64,000 nucleotides of DNA from contig NZ_JADGMY010000023.1 in the NCBI RefSeq assembly GCF_015234515.1, positions 618,366 to 682,365 on the forward strand, given 5' to 3'. A program made the translations under genes and the position numbers. The notes beneath the pieces are model-generated. The model did not search any database and was not told the origin of the DNA. It saw nothing but the letters and a program-made list of their open reading frames with translations. The stretch comes from Cellulomonas sp. Lineage in GTDB: Bacteria > Actinomycetota > Actinomycetes > Actinomycetales > Cellulomonadaceae. Below are positions 25,201 through 33,079 of the stretch, in pieces; within the stretch, counting starts at the first letter, position 1; each line of letters starts with the position of its first letter.

Positions 25201-28200
25201 CGTCGCGGCCAGGTCCCCGGTCAGGGTCGAGAGCTCCTTGAGCGGCACCTGCGAGGGCGGCACGACGAGCGCGTCGAGGAGCTGCGCGAGCACGGCCCGG
25301 CGCCGCTTCTTGCGTCCGAAGAACCCCGACGCGTCAGCCGCGAGTGCCGCCGCGTGCACGGCGGCGACGTCGCGCAGCATGACGACGGGCGCGACGACCT
25401 GCCGCCACTCGCCCCCACCGCCGGCCAGCGCGTCCGCCGCCGCGCGCACGCGCTGCAGGTGCGGGCGCCACGCCGTGTCGAGCACCGTGGCCAGGGTCGC
25501 GAGCGGGTACCGGGGCGCGTCGGCGAGCCGGGCCCACGTCGCCGCGTCCTGCGCCGAGCGCAGCCGGCCGAGCCGGGGCAGGTCCAGACCGTGCGCCTGC
25601 GCATCCGCTATCGCCGCGTCGAGACGCTGCGCCGCGGCGTGCACCCGACCCACGTCGAACGGGCCGTCCGGCCGCACGTCCACGAACCGCCACGGGTGCC
25701 GCGGGCGGGGCCGGGCCAGGTCGGCGACGTCGGGCAGGTCACGCAGGACGCCCCGGATCTCCGCGAGCTGCTCGGGTGTCCCGCCGGCGACGAGCGTGGC
25801 GGGCACGTCCAGCGGCGTGATGGCCGGGTCGGACGCGAGCTCGAAGCTGCGCGCCGAGTACAGGGAGTGCCCGGCGGCGTTCTGCTCGTGCAGCCGGGCC
25901 GCGTACGTGGCGAGGCGTCGGCGGGCGGCGGACGCGGTCTCCGAGCCGGCCCGCAGCGCGTCGAGGTCCGGCGTCGCGTGCAGCGCGAGCGCGGCGCGGA
26001 GCTGCGCGCGGACGGCCGCCGGGCGCGCGCCCTTGTCGTGCAGGTCCAGCGACAGGTGCCCCAGGCCGACAGCCTCGAGCCGCGTCTTGACGACGTCCAG
26101 CGCCGCGCGCTTCTCGGCGACGAACAGCACGCGCCGCCCCTCGGCCAGCGAGCGCGCCAGGAGGTTGGTGATCGTCTGCGACTTGCCCGTCCCCGGTGGG
26201 CCCTCGAGCACGAACGTCCGGCCCGCGACGGCGTCGGCGACGGCCTCGAGCTGCGAGCTGTCCGCCGGCACGGGGACGGCGGCGTCGAGCAGGTCGAGGT
26301 CGACGTCCTGCGGCGGGGGAGTCGGGTCGGCGAACGCGTCGAGCGGCGTGTGCACGAGGTGCCGCACCAGCGGGTTCTGCGTGAGCGTCTCCCAGTGCTG
26401 GTCGAGGTCCTTCCACAGCGGGAACTTCGCGAACTGCAGGATCGCGAGGTCGACCGTCTCCTCGACGCGGAACGGCAGGCCGGCCACCGCGATCGCGCGC
26501 CGCACCGCGTCGAACGCCGCCGCCAGGTCGATGCCCGACGCGTCCTCACCCGGTTCGGCCAGGCCCGGGATCTCCAGCCCGAACGAGACGCGCAGCTTCT
26601 CCAGCAGGCAGTAGTTGGGCGTCGACGCGCCCGCCTCGTCGACGCGGATGCGGTACGCCTGCCCGCGGCTCGTCGTGGACAGGTGCACCGGCACCAGCAC
26701 GAGCGGGGAGCGCAGGTCCCGGTCGTTGAACCGCCAGCTGAGCATGCCGAACGCGAGGTAGAGGTTGTTCGACCCCGTCTCCTGGACGATCGTCCTCGCC
26801 TTGTACGTCAGGTACCGCAGCTTGCTCGTGTACGACGCGGACGTGATGTCGATGTACGCGGAGCGCTTGTCCGCCAGGAGGAGCTCGCGCGTCTCCTCGG
26901 GCAGGTCCCGGCCGTAGCGGATACCGCGCGCGGCGTCGACCTCCGCGACGACGTCGGAGGCCACGAGCCGGATCGGCACGTTGGCGCTGATCTGGTCCTC
27001 GAGCCGCCCGAGCGCCTCGCCCGGGACCTCGAGGCGGAACCCCGCCCGGTCCGTGTAGTGGATGAGCCGGTTGCGCAGGCTCAGGTCGAGCAGGGAGTTC
27101 TTCCACCGGCCGACGCGCGCGGGCACGTCGCGGCGGTCGTCCCCGGCGCGCTCCGACGGGGACCCGCGGTACGCCTCGATGGTCGGCCCGGCGCCGGGCG
27201 TGTACTCGTGGACGACGACCTGCCCGTCGGCCCCCACCGAACGGCTGGGCAGCGGGAGGATCCCCGCGAGCCGCGCCTGGCGGACGTCCGTGACGCCCAC
27301 GGCGTCGGCGAGGTCCCGCGCGAGCTTGCTCCGCCCGGCCCGTCGCGCCACCTCGAACGGCTGCGACTCGACGCCTCCCGTCAGCGCCGTCGTCTCGACG
27401 AGCCCGACGAGGCCCAGGTCCACGAGGTTGATCAGGTCCGCGACCTCGGACGTCGCGACCATGCCGAGGGTCGTGTCCTGCCGCCAGTACCCGACGACCA
27501 CGTGCCCCGCGAACAGCCACAGCGTCGGGTTGATCCCCGCCTGCTCGAGCGCGGCCGCGTACGTCACCGTCGTGTCGAGGCAGGTGCCGAGGCGCCCCTC
27601 GAGCACCTCGGCCGGCGTCCGGACCTTCTGACCCACGTCGCCCCACGACGCGGGCGGCTCGGCGTACCGCACGTCGCGCGCCCGGATCGCGTCGTAGACG
27701 GACGCGGCGATGGCGTCGACGCGCTCGGGGTCCTCCGACTGGTAGCCGTCGAGCGCGGAGCGTCCCGTGGACGCGCGCAGCAGGTCCGACGCCTCGACCA
27801 GGAGCGGTGCGATCGCGGCCGCGTTGGGCTGGACGTGCGCGGCGAGCATCTCGAGCGCGAGGTGCGCGGGCCGGGCCATCCACTGGTGGGACGCGAGGAC
27901 CTGCACATCGACGGACCCGGTGGCGAGCACCACCCCGGCCGCGTCGCGCAGCACCGTGCGGATCCGTCCGGGCTGCTGCTCGTCGACCGCGAGCATGCGC
28001 CCCGGGTCCAGGACCAGGTCGACGGCCCGCAGCATCGTCGGTTGCCCCGCGGCCAGGTCGAGGAGGTGCACCTTCGGCCCGCCGAGGGACCCGCTCGCGC
28101 ACACGACGTCGACCTCGAGCGACGCGCCGCGCGAGTCCGCGGCGACGCCGGTCACCGTGACCTCGTCGATGACGCCGATGCGGCTGTGGGCCATCGCGTA

Positions 28201-28281
28201 GCTGAGGACGGGGAGAGCCGTGATCGAGATGGTCGCGCCGGCCGCCGCGTCCACGTCGCCGTGGTGGTCCCCGTCGTTCAC
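22204..28281 (-). CDS. Giant DUF4011/DUF3320 SF1 helicase with nuclease and transglutaminase-like domain
   Basis: About 2025 residues. Start set at the GTG at 28281 (VNDGDHHG); the listed one adds 45 low-complexity residues. In order: a beta-rich N-terminus; a transglutaminase-like segment (EVLEGRLGTCLDTTVTYAAAL, then FAGHVVVGYW) near residues 210-260; DUF4011 (RWKNSLLDLSLRNRLIHY); an AAA_11 helicase with Walker A EGPPGTGKSQ near 690 and FDEASQ near 1315; NVAVTRARRQ near 1560; a PD-(D/E)XK-like MTES_1575 nuclease (DFRVDVSI ... VLLDGPTW) near 1650-1690; and a DUF3320 tail (DDFYWPAG) close to the end. Such giant helicase-nucleases are scattered among actinobacteria and sit in defence islands, but their substrate is not known. 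No operon partner is evident. Confidence 0.88.
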   Translation of the reverse strand: MNDGDHHGDVDAAAGATISITALPVLSYAMAHSRIGVIDEVTVTGVAADSRGASLEVDVVCASGSLGGPKVHLLDLAAGQPTMLRAVDLVLDPGRMLAVDEQQPGRIRTVLRDAAGVVLATGSVDVQVLASHQWMARPAHLALEMLAAHVQPNAAAIAPLLVEASDLLRASTGRSALDGYQSEDPERVDAIAASVYDAIRARDVRYAEPPASWGDVGQKVRTPAEVLEGRLGTCLDTTVTYAAALEQAGINPTLWLFAGHVVVGYWRQDTTLGMVATSEVADLINLVDLGLVGLVETTALTGGVESQPFEVARRAGRSKLARDLADAVGVTDVRQARLAGILPLPSRSVGADGQVVVHEYTPGAGPTIEAYRGSPSERAGDDRRDVPARVGRWKNSLLDLSLRNRLIHYTDRAGFRLEVPGEALGRLEDQISANVPIRLVASDVVAEVDAARGIRYGRDLPEETRELLLADKRSAYIDITSASYTSKLRYLTYKARTIVQETGSNNLYLAFGMLSWRFNDRDLRSPLVLVPVHLSTTSRGQAYRIRVDEAGASTPNYCLLEKLRVSFGLEIPGLAEPGEDASGIDLAAAFDAVRRAIAVAGLPFRVEETVDLAILQFAKFPLWKDLDQHWETLTQNPLVRHLVHTPLDAFADPTPPPQDVDLDLLDAAVPVPADSSQLEAVADAVAGRTFVLEGPPGTGKSQTITNLLARSLAEGRRVLFVAEKRAALDVVKTRLEAVGLGHLSLDLHDKGARPAAVRAQLRAALALHATPDLDALRAGSETASAARRRLATYAARLHEQNAAGHSLYSARSFELASDPAITPLDVPATLVAGGTPEQLAEIRGVLRDLPDVADLARPRPRHPWRFVDVRPDGPFDVGRVHAAAQRLDAAIADAQAHGLDLPRLGRLRSAQDAATWARLADAPRYPLATLATVLDTAWRPHLQRVRAAADALAGGGGEWRQVVAPVVMLRDVAAVHAAALAADASGFFGRKKRRRAVLAQLLDALVVPPSQVPLKELSTLTGDLAATYAKVTELRALVAQTPLPFAADGWNPGDPQAAGWMRDNVDVLMWLGEVLAVDGSARGDDLRAFYSGTPQGHALTPLTELAESWAGLDAAIATDTSARERWSGDDGFLTTWWTTRTDRRLESTATLDHWVGLVQHLEPLRRSGMDVARRAILDGRVPPDEAVLAFDRGAARTSLAERAEATALGDFDVAAHNRTIERFTQATRAVRAELPQAIPDQVLALRRFDVTSGAGQIGGLVRQLKRERGGMTVRALMEHYGELITQIMPCTLMSPESVARFFPARPGLFDVVVFDEASQIRVADAIGAMGRASSVVVVGDSKQMPPTQVAETNATVEDDEEVTVETVVDEESILSECVQARVPSRWLSWHYRSQDESLIAFSNRLYYEDRLSSFPAPLPGDTRAHPAGYGISLVRVDGTFQRSGKGKALRTNPVEADAIVADVRARFAASPGRAPSLGIITFNAQQRDLIDNLLRDSGDERIVAALDEADGLFVKNLENVQGDERDCILFSVAFSANDRGVVPLNFGPLSKPGGERRLNVAVTRARRQVVLYASFAPEALRAEESTQVGTKHLRAYLELAAHGVEVAAADGRRRSVVDHHRDDLAAELRLAGYAVRTDVGLSDFRVDVSIATADDPDQPLVAVLLDGPTWRARRTVGDRDGLPVEVLQGLMRWPGVERVWLPEWVQQREETLARLAAAVERAREVLREAAREAERGSVADEATDAAGAGAAGAGAVDYGSPAVDALRVVVDGDALAWDVVDGDVDDVVEDVVDEAEVGMLAVAGGSAVLPASEAHAGSRASVLDLPAVPMRRHPAVRDHEEWSPGVLGTVSTLNRLPDARAAAEVRAAVVDAITTEGPIHPDRLAKIVAGAYGLGRVGEERKAAIRRLVPAENQPAGDDFYWPAGVEPRTWFEVRSAADGTSRPVDEVSLVEIANALRVAAEETGGASADELKRRALQMFGGRRVTEAIGKRLDEGLALALEWGRVRVRGVGTYVSGGGDAAQAR

Positions 28282-28444
28282 AGGCGTCCTCTCGGTCGTC
28301 GGGCGCGTCCGCAGCCCGACATGTCCATGTCGGCACGCGTCGGCCGGTCCTGAAGGGCGCCGCCGAGGCCCTCCGGACTGTAGCGGGGAGGTCCGACGAG
28401 CCGGTCGACCCGGCACCGGCCCACGGGCACAGCGCCGCCGCGCC

Positions 28445-28520
28445 TCAGCTCCCCGCCGGGCCTCAGCTCCCCGTCGGGTTCAGCTCCCCGTCGGGTTCAG
28501 CTGCCCGTCGGGTTCAGCTG
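28445..28520. repeat. 17-bp tandem repeat overlapping a stop codon
   Basis: TCAGCTCCCCGTCGGGT is repeated about 4.4 times with few changes, the first unit being 18 bp. One unit begins exactly at the stop codon (28497) of the minus-strand HExxH gene, so the last codons (QLNPTGS) are made of repeat sequence. Unit gain or loss upstream of the stop would change the C-terminus. Confidence 0.8.
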
Positions 28521-29756
28521 GGCGAACAGCGCCTCCAGCTCCGTCTTCATCGCCTCGACCCGGGCCTGCTCGGCGGCGACCTCCGCGGCAGTGGCCTGGA
28601 TCGCCGCGCCGCGCGTGGCGATCTCCGCCTCGTCGCGCGCCAGCAGCGCGCGGGCGTCGGCGATGAGCTCGGCGGCGGGAGCCTCGGGCAGGGGGGTGCC
28701 GTCGCGCCACGTCCACGACAGCAGCGAACGGGCACGCTCGGACGCGGGCAGGGCGGCGAGCCGCGCCTCCTCCTGCTCGATGGTGCCGCGGTACTGCGCG
28801 AGGCTGGCGATGTCGGCCTCGAGCTGCGCGGCGGCGAGCGACTGGTCGTACTGCCGTTGCGCGAGCGCCTGCTGCGCGGTGGTGAGCTCGGCGGTCATCG
28901 TGTCGATCTGCCCCTCGAACGCCTTGTGGACGCCCACCAGCGCCTGGCGGTCGGCGATGAACCGCCCGTACAGCGCCTCGAGGGCGGGGTCCAGCCCGCC
29001 CTCCTGCCAGATCTGCGTGCCGATGTAGGAGAACAGCTCGGTCGGCCGGTTGGCCGGCTCGGTCCCGACGGACCCCGAGATCTGGGTGTGGATGTCGTCG
29101 GCAGGGTCGATGCCGGCCAGGACCGTCGCCAGGGACGTCGTCGCCGCGTCGCGCTCGTCGCTCGTGAGCTCGGTCCAGGCGGCGTGCAGCAGCTCGTGTG
29201 CGGCGGTCTCGACGACGAACCCGCGCAGCCGCGGGTCCGCGGGCGTGTAGATGACGATGCGGCCGCCCGTCTCGATGCCGCCGGCGGTGCTGTGGTAGCA
29301 CCCGACGGCACCGGCCGTGCCTGCCGCACCGGAGTCGCCGCGGTCGCAGCGACCGGCGAACTCCTCGGCACCCAGCAGCTCCGGCTCCGCCATGTAGAGC
29401 AGGTCGCGGCCCTCCTGGGTGAGGTACATCTCGTCCGCCAGTGCGGCGACCTCGGGCGAGGGGTCCGGGACGCGACCGGCCACGACACCGTCGAGGAACG
29501 GAGCGTCGGCCTCCCGCAGGAACCCCGGCAGCACCGTGGTGGCCAGCCACCAGCCGAGCACCGCGACCGCGACGACGACCGCGAGACGCGTCACGAGGCT
29601 GCGCCGGCCGCGGCCGGGCGGCGGGCCGGCGTACGCGGACCCGCTCCACTCGGCCGGCGGCGGAGGGGGGATCTCGCTGCCCGCGGCCTCGTCGGCGACC
29701 CACCGCGGCAGCCGTCCCGTGGGGGAGCGCGGCAGGTCGTCCGGGGGCAAGGTCAT
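28497..29756 (-). CDS. Membrane-anchored HExxH protein with coiled coil
   Basis: About 419 residues from the ATG at 29756. A Pro-rich cytoplasmic head (MTLPPDDLPRSPTGR) is followed by one membrane span (RLAVVVAVAVLGWWLATTV). The outside part contains AAHELLHAAW, i.e. HExxH, the zinc-binding motif of gluzincin-type metallopeptidases, preceded by a segment with two Cys that may form a disulfide. The C-terminal half is a long Ala/Glu/Gln-rich coiled coil. It is likely a surface peptidase or peptidase-like protein. The motif fits a true zinc site, but the third ligand cannot be identified. It follows the T7SS-like cassette in the same direction after 136 bp. Confidence 0.75.
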   Translation of the reverse strand: MTLPPDDLPRSPTGRLPRWVADEAAGSEIPPPPPAEWSGSAYAGPPPGRGRRSLVTRLAVVVAVAVLGWWLATTVLPGFLREADAPFLDGVVAGRVPDPSPEVAALADEMYLTQEGRDLLYMAEPELLGAEEFAGRCDRGDSGAAGTAGAVGCYHSTAGGIETGGRIVIYTPADPRLRGFVVETAAHELLHAAWTELTSDERDAATTSLATVLAGIDPADDIHTQISGSVGTEPANRPTELFSYIGTQIWQEGGLDPALEALYGRFIADRQALVGVHKAFEGQIDTMTAELTTAQQALAQRQYDQSLAAAQLEADIASLAQYRGTIEQEEARLAALPASERARSLLSWTWRDGTPLPEAPAAELIADARALLARDEAEIATRGAAIQATAAEVAAEQARVEAMKTELEALFAQLNPTGS

Positions 29757-29891
29757 GTGTTCACCGATCGGCAGGTCGGGTGGACGTGTTGAGGTCGGCG
29801 CCCGTGGAGGGGCCGCGCACATCCGACGGATCCTGCCCCATTCGATCACGCACGCGCGCCCGCGGCCCTGCCGGCCGTCGGTCCGCGGCCG

Positions 29892-30503
29892 TCACGCCAC
29901 CCCGTCCTGGGAGGTCGTCGCCGCCGACCCGGCCGCCTCCCGCGCCGCGCGCAGCTCGCCGACCAGGGCGTCCACCTGGCTCGGGCTCGCGGGCAGCATC
30001 CCGCCGTCGGGCCGCCGTGTCGGCACGAGCACGATCCGGACGGACTCCCGCGTCACGAGCTCGACCGCCGGGTTGCCGGTCGACGCCGCGCGCCCGGTCG
30101 TGGCCGTGATCGTCCATACCTGCGACCACGGCCGGCTCAGCAGCACGGCGTCGCCGCGCCAGACCTCGACGCCGGACGCCGACCACGCGAACGTCAACCG
30201 CGTGCCGCCTCGCACCTTGCCGACCGACGCACCGAGCTGGGCCAGCGACGCCCCGAGCGTCTCCTCCGCCCACACCGCTTGCGTGTGCCACCCGGGCCGC
30301 GCGGCGACGGTGCGACGCCGCTTCCCGTCGTCGCGTCGGGACCACCACCACACCCCCGCCACGATGGCGGCGACGAGCACGACCGTGGCGAGCACCGACG
30401 GCCACCACGGCCCGTCGGACGTCAGGGCCCGGCGCCACGCGAGCACCACGAGGATGAGCACGCCCACGATCTGCAGGGTGCGGCTGGTCGACTGCCGGTT
30501 CAC
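29892..30503 (-). CDS. Membrane protein of the T7SS-like cassette, 203 aa
   Basis: GTG start at 30503 overlaps the stop of the upstream gene by 4 bp; the listed 526-aa frame is an artefact of reading through. Two membrane spans near the N-terminus (LQIVGVLILVVLAW and VLATVVLVAAIVAGVWWW) precede a basic stretch and a soluble C-terminal domain with alternating strands (TRLTFAWSASGVEVWRG, VELVTRESVRIVLVP). That domain looks like a small PH-like barrel. No enzyme motif. Translational coupling to the two hypotheticals points to a shared function in the cassette. Confidence 0.75.
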   Translation of the reverse strand: MNRQSTSRTLQIVGVLILVVLAWRRALTSDGPWWPSVLATVVLVAAIVAGVWWWSRRDDGKRRRTVAARPGWHTQAVWAEETLGASLAQLGASVGKVRGGTRLTFAWSASGVEVWRGDAVLLSRPWSQVWTITATTGRAASTGNPAVELVTRESVRIVLVPTRRPDGGMLPASPSQVDALVGELRAAREAAGSAATTSQDGVA

Positions 30504-31120
30504 ATGTCCTCCTGGGGGGTGTGGGGCGTGGCGGGCTGGAGCACGCGGACGGACGACACGACGGTGTCGAACAGTCCGAGGAGCTCGTCGCGCAGGTCGA
30601 CGAGCGGGCTGGAGAAGACGAGGTAGACGAGCTGGGCGCCGGGCGTCGGCTCGACCCAGTAGTCGGCGACGAGGGCGGGGACCTCGCGGTCGCCGGTGAG
30701 GCCGGACGACGCGCCCGTCGGCCGCACGCGCCGCAGCACCGTGCCGGCCGGACCCTCGCCGAGGTCGAGCGTGTGCCCTGGCTCGTCGCTCGCGAGCACG
30801 CTGGTCATGGCGGCGCGTCCCCGGGCGTCGAGGCTCCCCGGGACCCGGTACACCGTGAGGGACGCGGGCACGGGCGGGGCGCCACCGGTGCCGACGGCCA
30901 ATGCCATGAGCACACCGCCCGCGCGAGCGGCCCGTTCTGTGCTCCGCAGCAGCTCCTGCCGCATCGCGGCGCGCAACGGCGCGAGGTCCGGCGCCCCGCT
31001 CAGCTGACGCGCGACCAGGTCCTCGACGCAGGCGGTGCGTGCGGCGTCGTCCTCGAGGTCGAGGACGGCCCAGTCGTCGGGGAGGAGGACGGCGACGGTC
31101 CCGTCGACGACCCCGCTCAT
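30500..31120 (-). CDS. Hypothetical protein of the T7SS-like cassette, 206 aa
   Basis: Not recognised. A soluble alpha/beta protein without signal or membrane segment; it begins with LLPDDWAVLDL and contains a strand-rich end (ALVADYWVEPTPGAQLVYLVFSS, then a helix). Its start overlaps the stop of the 193-aa gene (ATGA). The overall plan (DDW/QDW near the N-terminus, a late segment W.....P.....LVYL or LVLV, then a final helix) is shared with the 193-aa neighbour, so the two may be distant paralogues. A chaperone or accessory role for the secreted protein is possible but not shown. Confidence 0.75.
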   Translation of the reverse strand: MSGVVDGTVAVLLPDDWAVLDLEDDAARTACVEDLVARQLSGAPDLAPLRAAMRQELLRSTERAARAGGVLMALAVGTGGAPPVPASLTVYRVPGSLDARGRAAMTSVLASDEPGHTLDLGEGPAGTVLRRVRPTGASSGLTGDREVPALVADYWVEPTPGAQLVYLVFSSPLVDLRDELLGLFDTVVSSVRVLQPATPHTPQEDM

Positions 31121-31698
31121 GGTGACTCCAGGGTGACCTCGACGGCGTTCGCGATGTCCGTGGACATGTCAGCGAGCTGGTCGAAGTGGGCGATCGAGGA
31201 GGACTCGACGTGGACGAGGACCAGATCCTCCGTGTCCGGCGGCAGGATGAACCACGACCACTCCCGGTTGACCCGTCGACGGAAACGCGGGGCGGTGTCG
31301 ACGATCTGGAGCACTGCGTCGCCGGCTGCGACCTGTGATGGCAGGGCGGCCACATCGAGGAGCCGGACGCCGGGCGGTAGAGGGATGTCGGCGCGAGCGC
31401 GTTCGAGCACGCGCTCGAGCCGCGGCTCATCGGACCGGGGTAGGGAGAAGCTCCGCAACACGGCCGAGGCATGCGGGGTGGGATCTGCAGGTTCCGGGAA
31501 CCACAATGCGGCGCACGCAGTTCCGGGCAGCTCGGTGGAGATCATGTCCTCGAAGCTCCGCACGGCCGCGACGACGCCGCGACGCACACCGTCGTCGCCG
31601 TGCAGCGGCGATCGCCGCTCTGCCTCAGCGCGATCACCGTGCGCCCAGCCGAGCCAGTCCTGCGGCAGTGCCCACCTCACCGTCGCTAGTGCGGCCAT
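31117..31698 (-). CDS. Hypothetical protein of the T7SS-like cassette, 193 aa
   Basis: Not recognised. Begins MAALATVRWALPQDWLGWAHGD and ends with a strand-helix pattern (WSWFILPPDTEDLVLVHVESSS, then DMSTDIANAVEV) like the end of its 206-aa neighbour. No signal peptide, no membrane span. It lies 43 bp after the T7SS substrate-like gene and overlaps the next gene by 4 bp. Paired soluble proteins directly after a WXG/LXG-type gene are often dedicated chaperones; this is inference from position. Confidence 0.75.
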   Translation of the reverse strand: MAALATVRWALPQDWLGWAHGDRAEAERRSPLHGDDGVRRGVVAAVRSFEDMISTELPGTACAALWFPEPADPTPHASAVLRSFSLPRSDEPRLERVLERARADIPLPPGVRLLDVAALPSQVAAGDAVLQIVDTAPRFRRRVNREWSWFILPPDTEDLVLVHVESSSIAHFDQLADMSTDIANAVEVTLESP

Positions 31699-31741
31699 GC
31701 GTCTTCTCCTGTCAGCGGCACGACGACGTGCCTCGGGCGTC

Positions 31742-33079
31742 TCACAGGCTCAGCCTCGTGCCGGCGGCGGCTGGAGGACCGGTCACCGCCTCGCCGACGA
31801 GCTTCGTCACCGAGGTCATCGCGAGCGCGGCGTCACCCAGGTACTGAACCGTCGCAGCTCCTTCGAGGGCGGCGCCCCGAACCGTTGGCCCGAGGAGCGT
31901 CAGGAATGCGCGGGGGCGGAAGGGGAACGCATCCCACAGCTGTTCGCGGAGCAGGTTGGTCTGTCGTACCAGGCCGCTGTGTCCTGCCATTGCCAGGACC
32001 CGGTCCCACCCGTGCAGGGACATCACCTCGCGCGCGGCGGTCGTGAGGCGGTCGGTCCTGCCAGCACCACGCGCGAAGGCATCGACTTCCGCGGCGCCCC
32101 TCACAGCCTGCGTCGTCGGCCCCAGCTCCAGCCCCACCAGTAGTCGGCCGAGCAGTCCCCGTGGTACCTGGGTGGCGGCCTGGGACGACGCTGTTCTCGC
32201 CGAGACCTCGAACGCGTCGACTGATCGCGCGAGCAGCCTGCTCGCTCCGAAGGACGCGAGCCCCACGACCCCCATGACGACGTTGAACCAGTCCTTCCCG
32301 TCGCCGCTCTTCAGGGCGAGGGCGAGGTCCGCGACGAGCGCGACGGCGCCTGCCACTACCGACACGGCGATGATGATCTGGCCGATGAACGGCACCCAGC
32401 CGAGCACCAACGACAGCACCCCGGCTCCCGTCGCGATGTTCCCCGCCCACGTCGACACCACCTGCGCGACGTCCGCGCCCCAGTCCTCCCACCACCCGTC
32501 GTGGAGCGTGTCGTCCATACCGGTGTCGAGCTCGTCCATGGCCTGTGCGGCGGCGGTGTCGCGGCGTTCGACGGCTTCGGCGAGGGCGAGCCGGGCGCGC
32601 GCGAGGTCGATCTCGGCGTCGGAGCGTTCCGTGCGGGCCGTGGTGAGGGCGTGCTGCTGGGTCGTGGTGTCCTCGCCGAGGTCGATGGCGTCCTCGAGCA
32701 GGATCCGCGAGCGGCGGACGGCGTCCTCGGCGAGGTCCAACGAGTGCTGGGCCGACTGGGCGGTGTGCAGGGCGTCGAGGGACTGGGTCTGGGCGAGGTC
32801 GAGCTGGCGGGAGTACCGCACCAGGGCGTCCCCGGCGGCGTCGTACCGGGCGTGCGCTCGGCGGATGCGGTCGGCGACGGCGTGCGTGCGGTCCCGGATC
32901 GCGTCGACCGCTTCCGAGACCGCGTCCTGGGCGTCCACCAGTGCGCGCAGGACGCGCTCGGCATCGCCGATGGCGGTGGCGACCTGGCGGTAGTGGTCGC
33001 CACCGGCGCGGACGACAGCAGGGTCGCCGGGGACGGGGTCGCTGGTCGCCAACGGGTACCAGGAGTACGGCCGGCTCAC
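31742..33079 (-). CDS. T7SS-secreted-type protein with central membrane segments
   Basis: 445 residues. The first ~170 are helical, with DPVPGDPAVVRAGGDHYRQVATAI and a long Ala/Arg/Asp-rich coiled coil like the N-terminal targeting domain of putative type VII secreted proteins. The middle has paired hydrophobic helices (GAGVLSLVLGWVPFIGQIIIAVSVVAGAVALVADLAL). The remaining ~180 residues are helical and end without a recognisable toxin or enzyme domain. The GTG start overlaps the stop of the small WXG100-like gene, a pairing typical of T7SS partners. No EssC/EccC ATPase is within the window, so secretion would rely on a machine encoded elsewhere. Confidence 0.75.
   Translation of the reverse strand: MSRPYSWYPLATSDPVPGDPAVVRAGGDHYRQVATAIGDAERVLRALVDAQDAVSEAVDAIRDRTHAVADRIRRAHARYDAAGDALVRYSRQLDLAQTQSLDALHTAQSAQHSLDLAEDAVRRSRILLEDAIDLGEDTTTQQHALTTARTERSDAEIDLARARLALAEAVERRDTAAAQAMDELDTGMDDTLHDGWWEDWGADVAQVVSTWAGNIATGAGVLSLVLGWVPFIGQIIIAVSVVAGAVALVADLALALKSGDGKDWFNVVMGVVGLASFGASRLLARSVDAFEVSARTASSQAATQVPRGLLGRLLVGLELGPTTQAVRGAAEVDAFARGAGRTDRLTTAAREVMSLHGWDRVLAMAGHSGLVRQTNLLREQLWDAFPFRPRAFLTLLGPTVRGAALEGAATVQYLGDAALAMTSVTKLVGEAVTGPPAAAGTRLSL

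Noticed and set aside
24007-28353. 1448-aa plus-strand ORF
   Set aside because: It is the antisense shadow of the giant helicase gene: Arg/His/Val-rich, no domain, no ribosome site. The minus strand encodes clear helicase motifs.
28445-28520. CRISPR array
   Set aside because: Units are 17 bp and directly adjacent without spacers; it is a simple tandem repeat. No CRISPR-like array was seen elsewhere in the window.
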